From: Aphrophora alni
Lineage: Eukaryota; Arthropoda; Insecta; Hemiptera; Aphrophoridae
Reading direction: 5' to 3'
Length of the DNA: 64,000 nt
NCBI GenBank assembly: GCA_963513935.1
Contig: OY740768.1
Coordinates: 73,198,877 to 73,262,876 of the forward strand
The translations under genes were made by a program, and so were the position numbers. Below the pieces are notes generated by a model. The model was not told the origin of the DNA, searched no databases, and saw nothing but the letters and a program-made list of their open reading frames with translations. Position 1 is the first letter of the stretch. Every line of letters starts with the position of its first letter. Positions 34,751 through 47,790 of this stretch are shown here, piece by piece.

Positions 34751-35588
34751 GTAAGTTATTACTCTGTTCCTTATTTAGGTATTGTATGGACTCGTCCCAT
34801 CAATTGGTAGAAATGTCTGAGCCCTATATTGACAGTCCAAAGTTGTATGGACATTTTTGATAGTAGCTCCTAAATAAGTAAAATAAATTGTTTTATTATA
34901 ATTTATAATCCCAACTAAACCCTAACTTGCTTTAGAATTTATTTGTATTGTCAAACAGATTGTAGAGTGGAATGAAAACATACCCTCAGGCTCATGATCA
35001 TAATAATTTGTCAATGAGGTCTAGGCCAGACATATTTAGACTTTTTTTTTAAATATTGACCTGAGCTTTGATTTTAAGTAGGTATTGTTTTCTTAGTTCT
35101 TTTATACATAGTTTGGGTAAGTGAGGTACATTTAGTACTTCAGTCACTAATGATGTATTATTTATAACCATTAACTGGTTTGGTAGGTTGTCAAAATCAT
35201 TCTGTAATCTCCTACAGCTGTTGTTCCAGAATTTTAGAATTTTGGAGCCTATTAATAATTTTTATTTTTTTTATTATGTTGTAGTTAGTAATTTACTTGT
35301 TTCATTATTTCTTATTGTATAGCTAAATTTTGTTTTGGTTACTTTAATTATGTTTACTGTTTTATTATTTATGCCCATAAATGGGACAAACAATAATCTG
35401 TTGGTAATTATTTAGTAGGTAAGTCAATATACAGATTGTTTAAAAAAATTTGTTAAATTTCTCTATTGCATACCTTATTTTGAAATTGTAGTATAGGCTA
35501 ATATTTTGACATGGAAATAAACTTTTTCACTGAAAAATTTTATAATAGCCTTTCTTTTTTAAAGTAGGGCCTAATATTTTCAAAAAAT
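34751..35588 (+). other. FBXO11 intron 1, first part, no gene seen
   Basis: AT-rich intron without recognisable elements. Confidence 0.5.
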
Positions 35589-35900
35589 GGTAAATATGCT
35601 TTGATGTTGTCCAAGCGATTTTAGTGTGAAATATCGGCATTTCATCTTCAAAATAGTGTTTTTCCCATCATTTAGATACTTCTTTAGGTAATTGTTTACA
35701 TAAAGGTATCTTGGAATTTTCGGGCCCTGTGGTTTTATATAAATATCCTATGTAGCGCCTCGTGGCCAAACCTATTGTGACATATAAATAGCGATCTATC
35801 GTAGTCATTGTGTAATGCGCGTGGGTCAAATCATACACTATTCTCATTGATATGTCTTGCCATTATGTATAACCTATATAAACCCTATATTATAAAAGTA

Positions 35901-35936
<36 letters not shown>

Positions 35937-36266
35937 GATGATAAATTACATGTAACCTTTATATAAACAATTACCCTTCTTTATAACACACGTATATTTT
36001 TATGATTCACAATTAAATACTTCTATCCGAAAATTCAATTTTAAATGACTATTTTATCGCATTTTGAGGTCATTTCGACAACTATTTCATCAATTTATAT
36101 AAAATCTATCAAAGTTTTAGTATTTTTCTTCATCCACTAAAATAGTTCTTTTTTGAGAAATGTCAAACTATATGTCCAGGTCTGCAAAGGTAGTTATATT
36201 GTAATATGTGGTTACCTAATCAGAATTTACCTTACTTGACCTATAGTTATTTTTTTAGGTCTTGTA

Positions 36267-36348
<82 letters not shown>

Positions 36349-36430
36349 ATATATATAAACACTATTTTGAAGACGAATTGCCGATATTTTGCACTAAAAT
36401 CACTTGGACAATGTCAATGCATATTTACCC
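35589..36430. mobile_element. MITE with about 75-bp TIRs and AT microsatellites
   Basis: The left end GGTAAATATGC and the right end GCATATTTACC are inverted copies; matches continue inward (TTGTCCAAG, GATTTTAGTG, ATATCGGCA, CAAAATAGTGTT). The middle carries two (AT)n runs (35900-35933 and 36268-36344). No ORF. The superfamily is not clear; no convincing target duplication. Confidence 0.8.
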
Positions 36431-37590
36431 AAATAATAATCGTGTGTCTGGTCTTCATCCATTTCGTCCATAACATAAACATCCGGTAGGCCTAAATGAC
36501 ACATACAACATTGTGTGAAAAAAATATGTTTCAATAAAAATGACATGTAATGCACATGCGTCAAATGATACATGAATCTTGAAAATAGGAGTTATTTATC
36601 CATTAGTGGTTAAAATTTAATCAAAGCCTATAGATTAACACAGTAGGCTATTCTAATATTTTAAAATTCTATTCTTTTTAATTTTTATATTGTAATTTCG
36701 CGTTTAAATAATTAATTAATATTTTAGAAGTCATTTTTGAACTTTCAAATTCCAATTGTGATGTGTAGGCCTACATAATCTATGAATTTGGTACTTTTCA
36801 ATTTTAATTTTTCAGTTAAAAAGTGAATTCCACTTTAAAATATTATTTTACAATTTCAAAATAAGATATTGTAAAATATTAGACAAATTTTATAAAATAA
36901 TCTTTATATATATATATATCTATCGACTTACCAAATAATTACCCAATGGTTTATAATCAGTCTAAAAAAGTAAGTTTGTTTTTTCCTAATGAGTCATAAA
37001 TCTATATTGGTCTTTAACATATTTTAATATGACTCATACAGTTAGTGAAATATTTAATAGTGATAGTTGCACTATTTAACATTTGGGTTAGGCCTAAGAC
37101 TATACATTAGAAGTGAAATAATTCTAAACCAGACGTAATGAAGTCTGTTTTGAATTTATTTTTTGTGTAAAATACTTTAATCCCCATATTGTGAACATTA
37201 TTTAGGATTTCCTTTGTTTAGGGACTTCTTTAACAATCTTTAATTATATATATAATATATATTATATATATATATTTAAACGTTACCTACGTTATCTATT
37301 TATATAGATTAGAGATTACAGTTAATTTTTTTTTTTTTTTTTTTGTTTTTTTTTGTTAATCCTTTATAGTACATAACTTTATTCTTAAGAATAATTTATT
37401 TCTTCAAGTCCGAATTAACTTTTTAACCGAAAAAATCATGATTTGAAAACTACAAAAACCATCTTTTTAAGTTGTAGGTTAGACTTTTAATAGCAATTCT
37501 CCACATTCGTGTCAACTTCTTCCTTGTGACTATTAAATTATAGCACCATAAATATTAAAGTAAGTATACAATTATTGACCTCATCAAACC
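36431..37590 (+). other. FBXO11 intron 1 stretch with simple repeats
   Basis: AT runs near 36905-36920 and 37243-37275 and a T run at 37325-37353. A segment TGTAATGCACATGCGTCAAA near 36545 resembles segments near 35811 and 38130, so an unassigned repeat is scattered here. Confidence 0.5.
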
Positions 37591-37591
37591 T

Positions 37592-38058
37592 AGGACAGGT
37601 TTGGCCAGGTGGCTATATAGACGGTAATTGGTTACTGTGATTGCAACCCTTCTTTTTGATAATTTTTTTGTCATCATGTCCTAGATAGGCCTACCTTATT
37701 TATTAACAATAAAATAAGTTTTCAACACTAAGCTAACTTTTTCATGGTAAAAAAATATAATTTCAACTATTCTAGGTTAAGGTCCATAAGTAATTACATG
37801 TTAAAATAGGCGTGTACACACACGAATTTTTATATTCGAAAATACATGAATTTTTACCTTTCAAGTTCAACTAAGGTGGATATATGTATATGTAGGTAAG
37901 CTACCTTACCTTACCTACATATAAATTTTTTAAAAGAAAAACTTGTGCTTGCGTTCCCAAGCAGTCACACATTGATGTATTAACCGCGCTCAATGTTACT
38001 TGACTGCAGTCACAGTAAACAATTACCTATATAAACAACTGGTGAAACCTGTCATTAT
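37592..38058. mobile_element. Inverted-repeat element of the GACAGGTTT family
   Basis: The left end GACAGGTTTGGCCAGGTGG, with CTATATAGACGGTAATTGG and TTACTGTGA following, is matched inverted at 38005-38058 by TCACAGTAAACAATTACC, CTATATAAACAACTGGTG and AAACCTGTC. TIRs are about 48 bp with differences. The inside has no ORF and a short hairpin near 37893-37920. Confidence 0.65.
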
Positions 38059-38531
38059 ACACACACACACACATACATAGTCACCAGTTAAAATTTATCG
38101 TTTGTAAAAGTATTTGTGATAGTAATGATGTAAGGTGCATGCTTCAAACCATATGTGATTCCCATTTCACATTACAAGACGCAATTGTGAAGAATTCCCA
38201 TATGTCTAACCTATAAATAGTAAGATTTCGTAGTTTTCGAAGTAAAGGATTAACAAAAAATTTAAATTATCTATAACCTGTAATCTATATAATTACCTTT
38301 CCTTTATTAATGAAGAGAAATTGATAAGGATTATCTCTAAACGATTTAAGCTGTTACCTTTCCGGTTAATGTTCAGTTTGATACCGTGTTACGATTTAAT
38401 ATAGAAATTTTATGAAATTGTGTTTTATAGAAATAATGGATTTTCATACTTGAAAATGGTCTTCTCAGCTTAAGGATGATTCAGTTGTTTAATAATGACG
38501 TATGTAAACACGATTTCATGATATTTCTACA

Positions 38532-40638
38532 CAGTAGAACCCCGGTTAACCGAAATAAAGGGGGGGGAGAGCTGTTTCGGATAACCAATTTTTCAGTTAA
38601 ACCATCATATGCTAAAAATAGCCTATTAACATGGTGTGTAGGAAAAATGAATTTACAAACAATGTCTATGTAATACAGTGTTTTATTTCAGCTATAAAAA
38701 AAATGTTATAATGGGTTAGAAAATACTATAAACTGAACAACTGAAGTTACTACAGCATTGTACATTACGTATTACAGAAATCAGTGATTTTTGTTTGCTT
38801 TTTCGTAAGTCCTTCGCATCGTTTTCGAGCGGCAATGTTCCGCCATCTTTTAATTAAAAGGACGTCAGTAGGCGTCGACTCGCTGCATTGTTCCACAATC
38901 TTTAGGGCAACCTAAAATAATAAAAGTGATTGTAATTTAACTTGTTTAAAAACGAATCTCTATTAAAATTTCTCTGTCTGGGCCATACAGTAATGTTTTA
39001 CTTACCTCTAATGCATTAGATCCGTCGTCGGGTGTCAGTTTGCCGATTCTGTCATCCTTGTCGTCTGCTTTGTTTTTTGTTGCGTTGTCAGCTGGCTGCA
39101 ACACTGCCTCTACAATATCTTGGTCGGAAAGTTCATCAGAATCATCGGCGACGACCCATTCGTCCATGTCACTTGCATTCATGTCTTCACATCCAGGAAT
39201 CCTATGAACAATCTCTGTAAATTTTTCTAAACTTTCAATTTCTTCTTTGTCTAGTCCGTTATAAATCTTTCTCCAGCTCCTTTGAAGTGTTTCATCTTTA
39301 ATGTTAGCCCAAGCCTCCGCACAACAATAAATCACGTGTTTCATGTTAACTGCCTTCAGCGCGTCATTAATCAGTTTATTTTGTGTTTCCCAAACTTGTA
39401 GAATAGTTCTCAACAACAGTCCTCGATAGTGCCGTTTGAATGTTTCGATCACTCCTTGATCAAGTGGCTGAATAAGGCAAGTGACATTTGGGGGAAGAAA
39501 GCGAACAACAATATCGCCTTTTTTTAACTCACTGGGATACGAGGGCGCATTATCAATCAATAAAATATCTTTTTTCGGCAAACCTTTTTTAGCTAAAAAC
39601 TTTTCAACTTGCGGCACAAACTGTTTTAAAAACCATTCTTCAATAAGTCACTGCACATCTAGGCACTTTTTTGCGCTCTATAAAACACTGGCAAGGCGTT
39701 TGGCACAATATCCTTCAGAGCTCGAGGTTTCATTGACTTGCCGATGCACATTGGTGGTAACCTATGATTGCCAGAGGCATTTGAAGCTAAGAGAAGTGTT
39801 ATTCGTTCCTTTTTCATTTTGTGACTGGGGGCAGACATTTCAGGTGCTAAAGCTAGAGTTTTTTAGGCAACATCTTAAAATTAACGCCTGTTTCATCGGC
39901 ATTGTAAACTTGGTGCTTACTGTAGCCTTGAGTGTAGTCTGCAAACATTGTTTTGAAAACATCTACCGCGTCTGAATCAGCAGATAACTTTTCACCGCAC
40001 AAGTTCAGTTGATGGATCCCATACCTCTTTTTAAAGCTAAACCAAAGATCTAACCAACCTGAGCTGGCACAAAAACTTTTCCTTTCATCACCTAACAACT
40101 CTGCTAACATTTTAGGCTTTTCTTGTAGTATGGGACCTGCTAGTGGCTTGCTCTAAAAACTTAGGTTTAGATTTTACCCAGTCTGCGACAGTAGACATGC
40201 CAACTCCGTAATTAGCTGCAACAGTCTTTAGCAAACAACCTTCTTCAACTTGTTTGATAGCAGCTAATTTATCCGCAAAAGACAACCACACGCTTTCACT
40301 TCGATGCCATCGCACACACACACACCTTTGTACACTACTGTACTTAAAAACACCTGAAAACATACACACTTGCTAATCACAAACAATACACTACTACATG
40401 TTAACAGCTCTACTGTGACAGTGACTGAGGGTGGGGAATGGGGAAATTAACAGGTCGGTGACTGGAAGGGGTGAGTGGGGACGGGGTGGGGGAGGTGAAT
40501 CATCTCAAGGACACGTCAAACGTCCCTCGTAAACAGCGCCTCACTGTTTACATATTACGTACTTATAATTATTTACGGAACCGTTTCGGTTGACCTGGGT
40601 TCTGGTTAACCCGATTTCGGTTAACCGGGGTTCTACTG
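38532..40638 (-). mobile_element. Tigger/pogo-type element with full-length structure
   Basis: 2107 bp. Ends: CAGTAGAACCCCGGTTAACC at the left and its inverse at the right, followed by TA (40639-40640). The CAGTAGAACCCC...GGTTCTACTG ends and TA target are diagnostic of Tigger/pogo elements. A transposase remnant fills the minus strand. The left TA is changed to CA. Confidence 0.92.
38946..40369 (-). pseudogene. Tigger transposase (CENP-B/jerky-like), broken
   Basis: N to C on the minus strand: FADKLAAIKQVEEGCLLKTV and VADWVKSKP (40290-40160; CENP-B N-terminal helix-turn-helix), SGWLDLWFSFKKRYGI (40060-40010; the second HTH), YNADETGVNFKMLP (39900-39865; first catalytic Asp block), a decayed stretch 39850-39640 with ASGNH- and LPVFY-like remains, LLIDNAPSYPSE (39560-39530; second Asp) and FLPPNVTCLIQPLDQGVIET (39500-39440). 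The acidic C-terminus contains DASDMDEWVVADDSDELS-like sequence. A stop after LPKKL at 39853 and shifts near 40111 and 39620 prevent translation; the last frame has only a GTG at its start. The DDE core residues remain visible. Confidence 0.9.
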
Positions 40639-42561
40639 TATTAAACTTCAATGCAGTATCAAGTGGACATTTATCATCTTACCTTAGCGCTGAAGTGGTA
40701 AAGAGCTAACACCTTTCTAAACGAAATTGTTTAATGCTGAATTGAATGGCTAGTTTGTTATTAAATATTGTGAATACTGTATGATGATAGATGAAGATTT
40801 TTTAAGAATTCTTTGTGCAATAAATGAGGTGTCACCACTAGTAACGAAAAGATACTTGAGGAATGCTTAACATATATTTGATTTTTATGATTAAAATTAA
40901 ATCTGCAAAAAGGTTATAGGTTAATTTTTTTGTATCTTAATTTTCCGCTACTGCATTTTATGCTTCCATTAATTTTGATATAATGTTAGAAATAAAATAA
41001 ACAAATGGTTTAAATTTCCATGATATAAATGTAGTAGAAAATAGAGATGTTGTAGACAATATTAAATAATATTATATGGGAAAAAACTAAATTATTGAAA
41101 TTCTTGATGTATCATACACAATTACAAAATGTGTAATTTGCATTTGACCATACATATACGTCTTTTTTATTAGAAAATGCAGGCATCCTTTTCTAGTCTT
41201 TCTCCTTGTTGGTCTAATTGTGAATTCATCAAACTAATAAAAATAAATTGAATCTTACTAACACACAGCAGATGACGGCTGTTTTTAGTGATTAAGAAAT
41301 AATCAGCTGTAGTGATTATTAAACTCTCATTGATGATGTAATTGATATTTATGACATAGTTCCTTTAGGGTTTTTTTAATCACTCATTTATAAAGAAGTA
41401 CTTAATAAAGGAATAGAAATATTAAAGAGTATTCATAAAATGTGAAGACTGTTAAGGGATCCCTTAGTGTAAAATAATAGTGACCAGTGAGTGTTCCTTA
41501 ATTGTTTTCATAGGGTCTCTTAAGGTAACTCTTACAACAAGCTAACTCTTCAAACTCTTAAGCTAACAAATTAGATAACAAGAAGGGGAAAAAAGTTTAG
41601 ACATTTTAAAATGTTAATTATTTTCCAAAAATGGTCAGATTTAAAATTCTAGTAGATAAGAAATAAACTTTTTTTTTAAAGATGTACTAAATTTAGGAGA
41701 AGTTTTAATGTTGAAAATTAAATATGGAATTAAATTAAGTTAGGTTATGTTTATTTTGTAGGTTACAGCTCATAAAAATAATTTCATTGTTTCTACTGGT
41801 GCCCTTCCCAATGTTGAAAATGAAAATAAAAGCAGTTCACTACATAACAAATAATTAATTTCTATATCAGTTCAAATAAATTTTATTTATGAATTGTAAG
41901 TATTATTTTGGATATTATTGCCTCTGAATCATTGGCACAACACTAGATATTATGGTGGTTGTGGTAATGGAGAAGTAATAAATCCGAGAACAGGAGGTTA
42001 ATTTTTAGCTAGAGATAAAATAACCTAAGCTTTACATTATCTCCTTTTTGTACAATTATTAATTTAAGCTGCAACTGAGTTAGGTGGTCACAATTTGATA
42101 GAAGTAAGAATTTATATTATTTTATGTAGACCTAATGTTCTCAATACGAAAAAAATATTTTGTACACAATTGTATAAATTAAATTAGAAGTAAATATTGA
42201 ATCATGCCAACAGTAATTTTGACAATACCTTTATAAATATGAACAAACACTGTATATAATTTCTTTCTAAATAGCCTACAAAAATACTGCCAAAATAATA
42301 TTCCACATTTACCTTTATATTACAGAAATGTTAAAATTTGTATATTAATTTTCTAGTTTGGTCATCACCATCTTGCTTTTGAAATAAATAATAAGGAAAA
42401 TTTAAGTATAACACTGTGTTCTCTTAATATTTTTTGGCTAATCAATGAGAATATCATCTACCATTACTGAAAAAATTAACATATGTATGTATAAAACATT
42501 ATGTATTCATAGTTTTGGAAATTTATAGTCGTCGTCTATATATCATTATTCTATTCAACTG

Positions 42562-42566
<5 letters not shown>

Positions 42567-42601
<35 letters not shown>
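42567..42601. repeat. (CA)n microsatellite
   Basis: A pure run of about 17 CA units. Confidence 0.9.
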
Positions 42602-42604
<3 letters not shown>

Positions 42605-42809
42605 TATATAACCACTCTAGCAATAACCAATTGAAGGGAGATTACCCGAGCAAAGCAACAATGCCTGTTTAGATTTTGAAAGATTAGGTTTATATGTAGG
42701 TGAACTAATTTAATTAGTTTACTTGAATATGAAATTTAACTTAACCTAGTATTTGGCTTGACAGTTCAGCTTGGTTATACATTTGGTTGCTGATTTGATA
42801 GAATGAAAT

Positions 42810-43003
42810 TTCAACACAAATTTCCATAAATATATGTTATTTATACAAACACATTTCAAAGACAAAGTTGCCGTCATCAGTGATGCACAAACTAACAGTT
42901 ATGGTTTAGTTTTTCTAGATTGTGTATCACTATCAATGGCAACTTTGTCATCTTCAAAATAAATAAATGTACTATTTGTGAGAATTTGTGCTCAAGTTTT
43001 ATT
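42810..43003. repeat. Imperfect inverted repeat (foldback family 2)
   Basis: Arms of about 80 bp; the best-matched parts are GACAAAGTTGCCGTCATCAG at 42861 and GGCAACTTTGTCATCTTC at 42940. It shares the TATCACT...ACTTTGTC core with the palindrome at 62.3-62.6 kb. Confidence 0.6.
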
Positions 43004-44288
43004 CTGCCACGTATACCATCTAATAAAGTCTAGCTCAATATTTATTTATATTGGTTGCTGACACAGTTGAAACATAAATTTCTATTTGTGAAAAATAAGT
43101 TGTTTATAATGAAACAATACAGAATGTCGATTGCTGTATAGTATTGCTTAAAGACAGTATATACATAAATAAATCATATGTCTGAAAATTTTCTTCCCAG
43201 TGTTACCATAAAAAATAAGCCAGATCAGTTTTGGGAAATTGTTTTCTAGTGTGGGGGCTGATTTTATGAGAGCACTTTTTCAATTTTAGACTTGAGGAGT
43301 GAGTGTAACTAAATAATATAAAAAGATACCTTTGATCATGTGATTTATCATTTTAAAGGATTTTATGAGACAGATAAATGATTTGACAATTTTTGGACCA
43401 CTGTAATGGTATCTTAAAATATAATAATATTATCTAAAAAAGAAATTACACCTATCCTCATTAACTTATTGTTATTTGAGATGTTCAAAATCTGGTTTTG
43501 GCATTCTTCTCAAGAAGCGACTTGAATAAATGAACATTGTTTTATTTTACTCGTCTACAACTAGGCTATATGATTTTTCTTCTTCTCGCTGTTAGAAGTA
43601 TAATTTTAATCTAACCCAGTACAGTTTACCTAGATCTAGACTCTACATTACAATAATATTCTAAGGAAAAATGTAGTTAAGTAAATTGGTAGCCTTGCCA
43701 TCATCATTCAAACAATGATAAACCTTCAATTATGTCTTATTGAGGTAGTCCTTCTTTCTTATCTGGTAAGATTACCGAAAACAGAATTAGAATATATCAA
43801 ATAACAATAAAATTAAGGTTTGAAGATCCACTTTTCTTTTTATCCATTTTAACACAATAATGTTAGTGGTTGCCATTTTAGTTACGATATCCAAGAAAAA
43901 TGTTTTTGCATAATTTTTTTTGTCTCAACAAGTTCCTTGAGATGATGTATTACATGATCGTAAGCCCATTTGAAATTGTTAAACTACCTTCTTCAGTCCA
44001 AAATTGAAAATTGTGTGTTCATAGAAGCATTACTTGACTAAAATAAGATTGGTAGAAACCATATTTTATTATTTTATTTAATTATAATGTTAATAGGATT
44101 TGCAATTTTCTTATCACCCACTCTGTAGATTATAAATTATTAATAAAGCATTCATAATAATAATTTCTTATTGATATTTTCTTTTTGGATTATGATCATT
44201 ATAATTTTCATGGATATCAGCTAAATCGTGCCAAGATAAAGTCAAATTTGTGTACAATATTGTTATTATTAATGTATTATATTTACAG

Positions 44289-44561
44289 CTGAACCATGTG
44301 AACCACCATGTCCTCATATGTCAAACTCTAATATGGCTCTACCAGGTGCTGGTGCAAGTGGAGCTTCAACTTCAAGTGTGCCAAGCACACCACCTGTTCC
44401 TCCTCCTTCTCATCATCCTCCTTATGATCTTCGCAGAAAATCACCTCCTTACAATGATTGCAGCACTCCAAGTACTAGTACACCTCCCAGTTTTACAGCC
44501 ACCTACTCAATGCTTCCAGCTAGGAAACGACCTAGGCGCACTTGTTCAGTTACAAACGAAA
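44289..44561 (+). CDS. FBXO11: FBXO11 exon 2
   Basis: 273 bp from acceptor TTTACAG to donor A|GTAGGT. It completes the Ala codon begun in exon 1. The product (residues about 33-123) begins EPCEPPCPHMSNSNMALPG, then is Ser/Pro/Thr-rich and low-complexity, with PYDLRRKSPP and a basic cluster ARKRPRRT that may be a nuclear localisation signal (inference). This linker is expected to be disordered and is the variable part of the protein between species. Confidence 0.85.
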
Positions 44562-45737
44562 GTAGGTAGCCAAATATTGACAGCATATTAGTTTGTTTAA
44601 TACATTTTTTAATTCTTTAGCCTATGCTAAATAAACATTGAGGGTTATATGTTTAACACAATGTCTACTATTTCTCAAATTTTCCATCATAGTACACAAG
44701 GTCCAAATATTCGGTGACATAATTTCTTTTCTATTTAATGTACATTTATTTTCATTTGAAATTGTATGAAGGAAAGTTGTCTTGCTTTGGATTCATCAGG
44801 ATGTGACACAGGTATTATTGTTTAAAAATAAATCATCTTTTAAATTCATTTATGTCACTTAATTGGTTCTTTAGAAATTAGTCATCTGCTATGATATTAT
44901 AATCCCAATTACTGGATTAAAATAAGACAAACATTTGTGGTTTTTAACTTATTTATTATAAAGTTATGTATATTGTATAAACTTTTCTCTCTTTTGTATT
45001 GCAAATTTCTAAAAAAATATATAGTTTCAAAATGCATTTTTTAGGGTATTTTAATAATATTTTGAATCGAGGTTGTTAATGTTCAAAATAAACATCTTTT
45101 CTTAAAGTTTCATTAAAATCCCCCTATGCTATAACTAATTGTTTAAAATAGTCATTCATATACTTTGATGCTATGTTACAATTTACTGAATAGAGCGATC
45201 GATTTAAACCCATCTCAATTTCTTTGTAATTTAATAAGTAATAATTTTGTTCATAGCTAGTTTTTTCGCAGAAGTTGTAGAAATGAATATATATATATAA
45301 GTAATAACAGTTACCATTTTGTAAATTAAATAGTTAATACGAAATTATGCTCAGTTCCAAATTGGGACACATTTTTATGTAACTAAAAAATTTCACCCCC
45401 ACCCCTGAGACCAAAAGTATTTTATGTCTTATTTTATTTGATTAAATAGATTATAATGAAAAACAAAAACTGAAAATATCTAATCATTATTTTTATGTAA
45501 GTATTAAAATGGCTTATCAAAGATATGGAATACATATTTTAACGATTCCTATGATGTCTAAGCTAGAAATGATGAAATAATCATAACATAACATTTTAGC
45601 TAAAACACCCAGAACAGAAATATATTAAATCATATTGCCTAGAATAGGGAAATTATAATAATAGGGCATTAACAAAATAATCAATAAAAGGATTGAAATA
45701 ATTAAAGTAAAACAATATAAAATAATTTTTTAGTTAA
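44562..45737 (+). other. FBXO11 intron 2, first part, no gene seen
   Basis: AT-rich; nothing recognised. Confidence 0.5.
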
Positions 45738-45739
45738 TA

Positions 45740-46598
45740 CAGTAGAACCCCTCTAATCCGTCACCTTCGGGACTGGGGGCATGGTCGGAATGCAAAAAAG
45801 GTCGGATTATCCGAAAAAAGTCAATATTTATTACATATTATATAAAACAGATTTTTTTAAAGTGAAATAAGTGATAAATAAACTTTTAAAAGTCTATATA
45901 ATAAAGTCTATATATAAACTTTGCAAGTACAGTAGAACTTCTGTTAACCGGCCTATATCGTAGTGTACTGGTTGGATGAGAGTTTCCGAAAATAAATTGT
46001 AATTGAAACACCAAAGCGGCGGCGAGTCAAACGACTTTGTCGATAGCGGTATCCCATTGTCAGCGGCGTAAAAACTCCGCGGCACCAAAGCAGCTGCGAG
46101 TCAAACGACTTTGTCGATAGCGGTATCCCATTGTCGGCGGCATAAAAACACCGCGGCATTGGCACCCGTCGGTATAGCAGACATACAAAGGCAAAAACGT
46201 TTGATGGGCCGCTTTTTTTCCACGAATCAATTTAGTATACATTATGGAAAATATAACATTTCTTTTCAGTTTTCTTCTTGTCTTTGACTGGTTATGATCT
46301 ACATACAGTATATACAGTAAATAAAAATGAGCGAGTTACGAAAACGGGAATACGGAAGCGTGTGTTGGTTTCGTTTGAGACACGGTTAAATGTGTCAAAA
46401 GACTTTTAACTTTTAACTAGTGTTTAATTTTTCACGAGAAATGACAGCACTGAAGCGGGAAAGCGATAACAAACCGGAAAGAATGGTGCCAGACTGGCCG
46501 TAAGTCATCGACGAGTCGGCACAATATCGTGAGTTCGAGCACGGTCGGATTAACCGGAGTAACGGACCACCCGCGGGCGGATTAGAGGGGTTCTACTG
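45740..46598. mobile_element. Tigger/pogo-like non-autonomous element
   Basis: 859 bp with ends CAGTAGAACCCCTCTAATCC and the inverse, TA on both sides (45738-45739 and 46599-46600). The inside is GC-richer than the host. Near 46327 a plus-strand start MSELRKREYGSV precedes a broken helix-turn-helix N-terminus, all that is left of a transposase. A second, inner TIR-like start (CAGTAGAACTTCTGTTAACC, 45932) suggests a nested copy. Confidence 0.85.
46009..46156. repeat. 74-bp tandem duplication inside the Tigger-like element
   Basis: Two adjacent copies (46009-46082 and 46083-46156) beginning CACCAAAGC and ending CCGCGG, with few differences. Each contains GAGTCAAACGACTTTGTCGA, a partial palindrome. 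Confidence 0.9.
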
Positions 46599-46600
46599 TA

Positions 46601-47312
46601 CACAACTTAATTAATCAGAATCATAGTTAGAGTAAATAATATAAATATAAAAAAACACTACGTACAAACCTTAGTGGATTTTTTGTTAATCCAAAATGCT
46701 TATGTTTTATGTTGTGAATTTTATTATTAGTTTGGATGTAAGTATGTATAATCTTTATGTGGGAAAGGGATTTATAACAGATTTAGGGCAACGTAAATAC
46801 TTTGGATAATTAAAATTAACATTTAGGACAGAAATCTTTACTATAAATATGAATTAGGAAAAGTTGTAGAATTATTATTAAAATTAGTTGAAACAAACAA
46901 AATTAATACCATAATCTACCATAAATGTTGATCATGTGACAAAACACACCTATCTTGATTTAACTTAGGAGAGAGGGTGGAAAAAAATTATACAAAAATA
47001 TAAAAATGTTAATTTAGGCTATCTATTTAAATAAAATTAGAGGATAAGTAAGAAACTTTATAATTACTATTAGAAGTATATATAGCTTTAGAATTGAAGT
47101 GATTTAAATTGAGGATTAAGTGAAGCAGTGCTAATTTGAACTTGAGAAATTATAATGATATAAATTAAGAAGCCTAGAAATTCACCATAATTACTAGCTT
47201 AAAGTTATTACTTACCCAAAAGTATGTAATAGATAAATGTGATAGGTAGTAGACATATGACATTTTCACCAATAAGAAAATATGTAGTATTTATAATAAG
47301 GTAGCCTTTAAC
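46601..47312 (+). other. FBXO11 intron 2 stretch, no gene seen
   Basis: AT-rich without recognised features. Confidence 0.5.
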
Positions 47313-47790
47313 CCTGCAACCGCCTCCTGAACACTTAGTGTTCAGAACAGAAGTGTCAGTGCCACATCAGTACTGTAATCAACACTTTTGCAAATCAACA
47401 TTTCGCCCACTTATAATGGTCTAATCATACATAATAAATAAAATACCGTTCAAAAGCTAATGTTCCATAGATGCCTTATCATGTGAAAAAAATTCCATGA
47501 AATGTTATAAATAATGTTTAAAAAATTGGTAAAGTTAGCATTTTTTTATGTGTAACATCAAAGATTTGAATTGAGCAGCTGTAAACAGAAATGATGTCAT
47601 TCTTTCTCTAATATTCCCAAATCGATATTTCCTGTCAAACAAATTTACCATAACATCTTCCTCTTTCGGTCAGTGCTTTCCAAATCTTTCTACCTGTTAT
47701 AGTTTTTAATTTATAAAAATTTTAACACACTTTTACACGCTAAAAATCACATTTTTTTTTAATTCAACTCTTATTCTAGTACAAAACCAT
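47313..47790 (+). mobile_element. TTAA-family element, copy D (one end only)
   Basis: Starts CCCTGCAACCGCC after TTAA and follows the left part of copy B: the segments CGCCCACTTATAATGG, AATAAATAAAATACCGTT, AGCTAATGTTCC and TTTTACACGCTAAAAATCAC match in order. The right terminus was not found, so it is truncated or strongly diverged. Confidence 0.6.

Larger units (their letters stand above)
40641..44288 (+). other. FBXO11 intron 1, last part
   Basis: AT-rich with no exon seen. It holds a (CA)n run at about 42567-42601 and the inverted repeat listed at 42810-43003. Otherwise I see nothing. Confidence 0.5.

Noticed and set aside
44250..44591. 113-codon open frame overlapping FBXO11 exon 2
   Set aside because: It reads the exon in a wrong frame; the spliced frame with matching phases is the real one.
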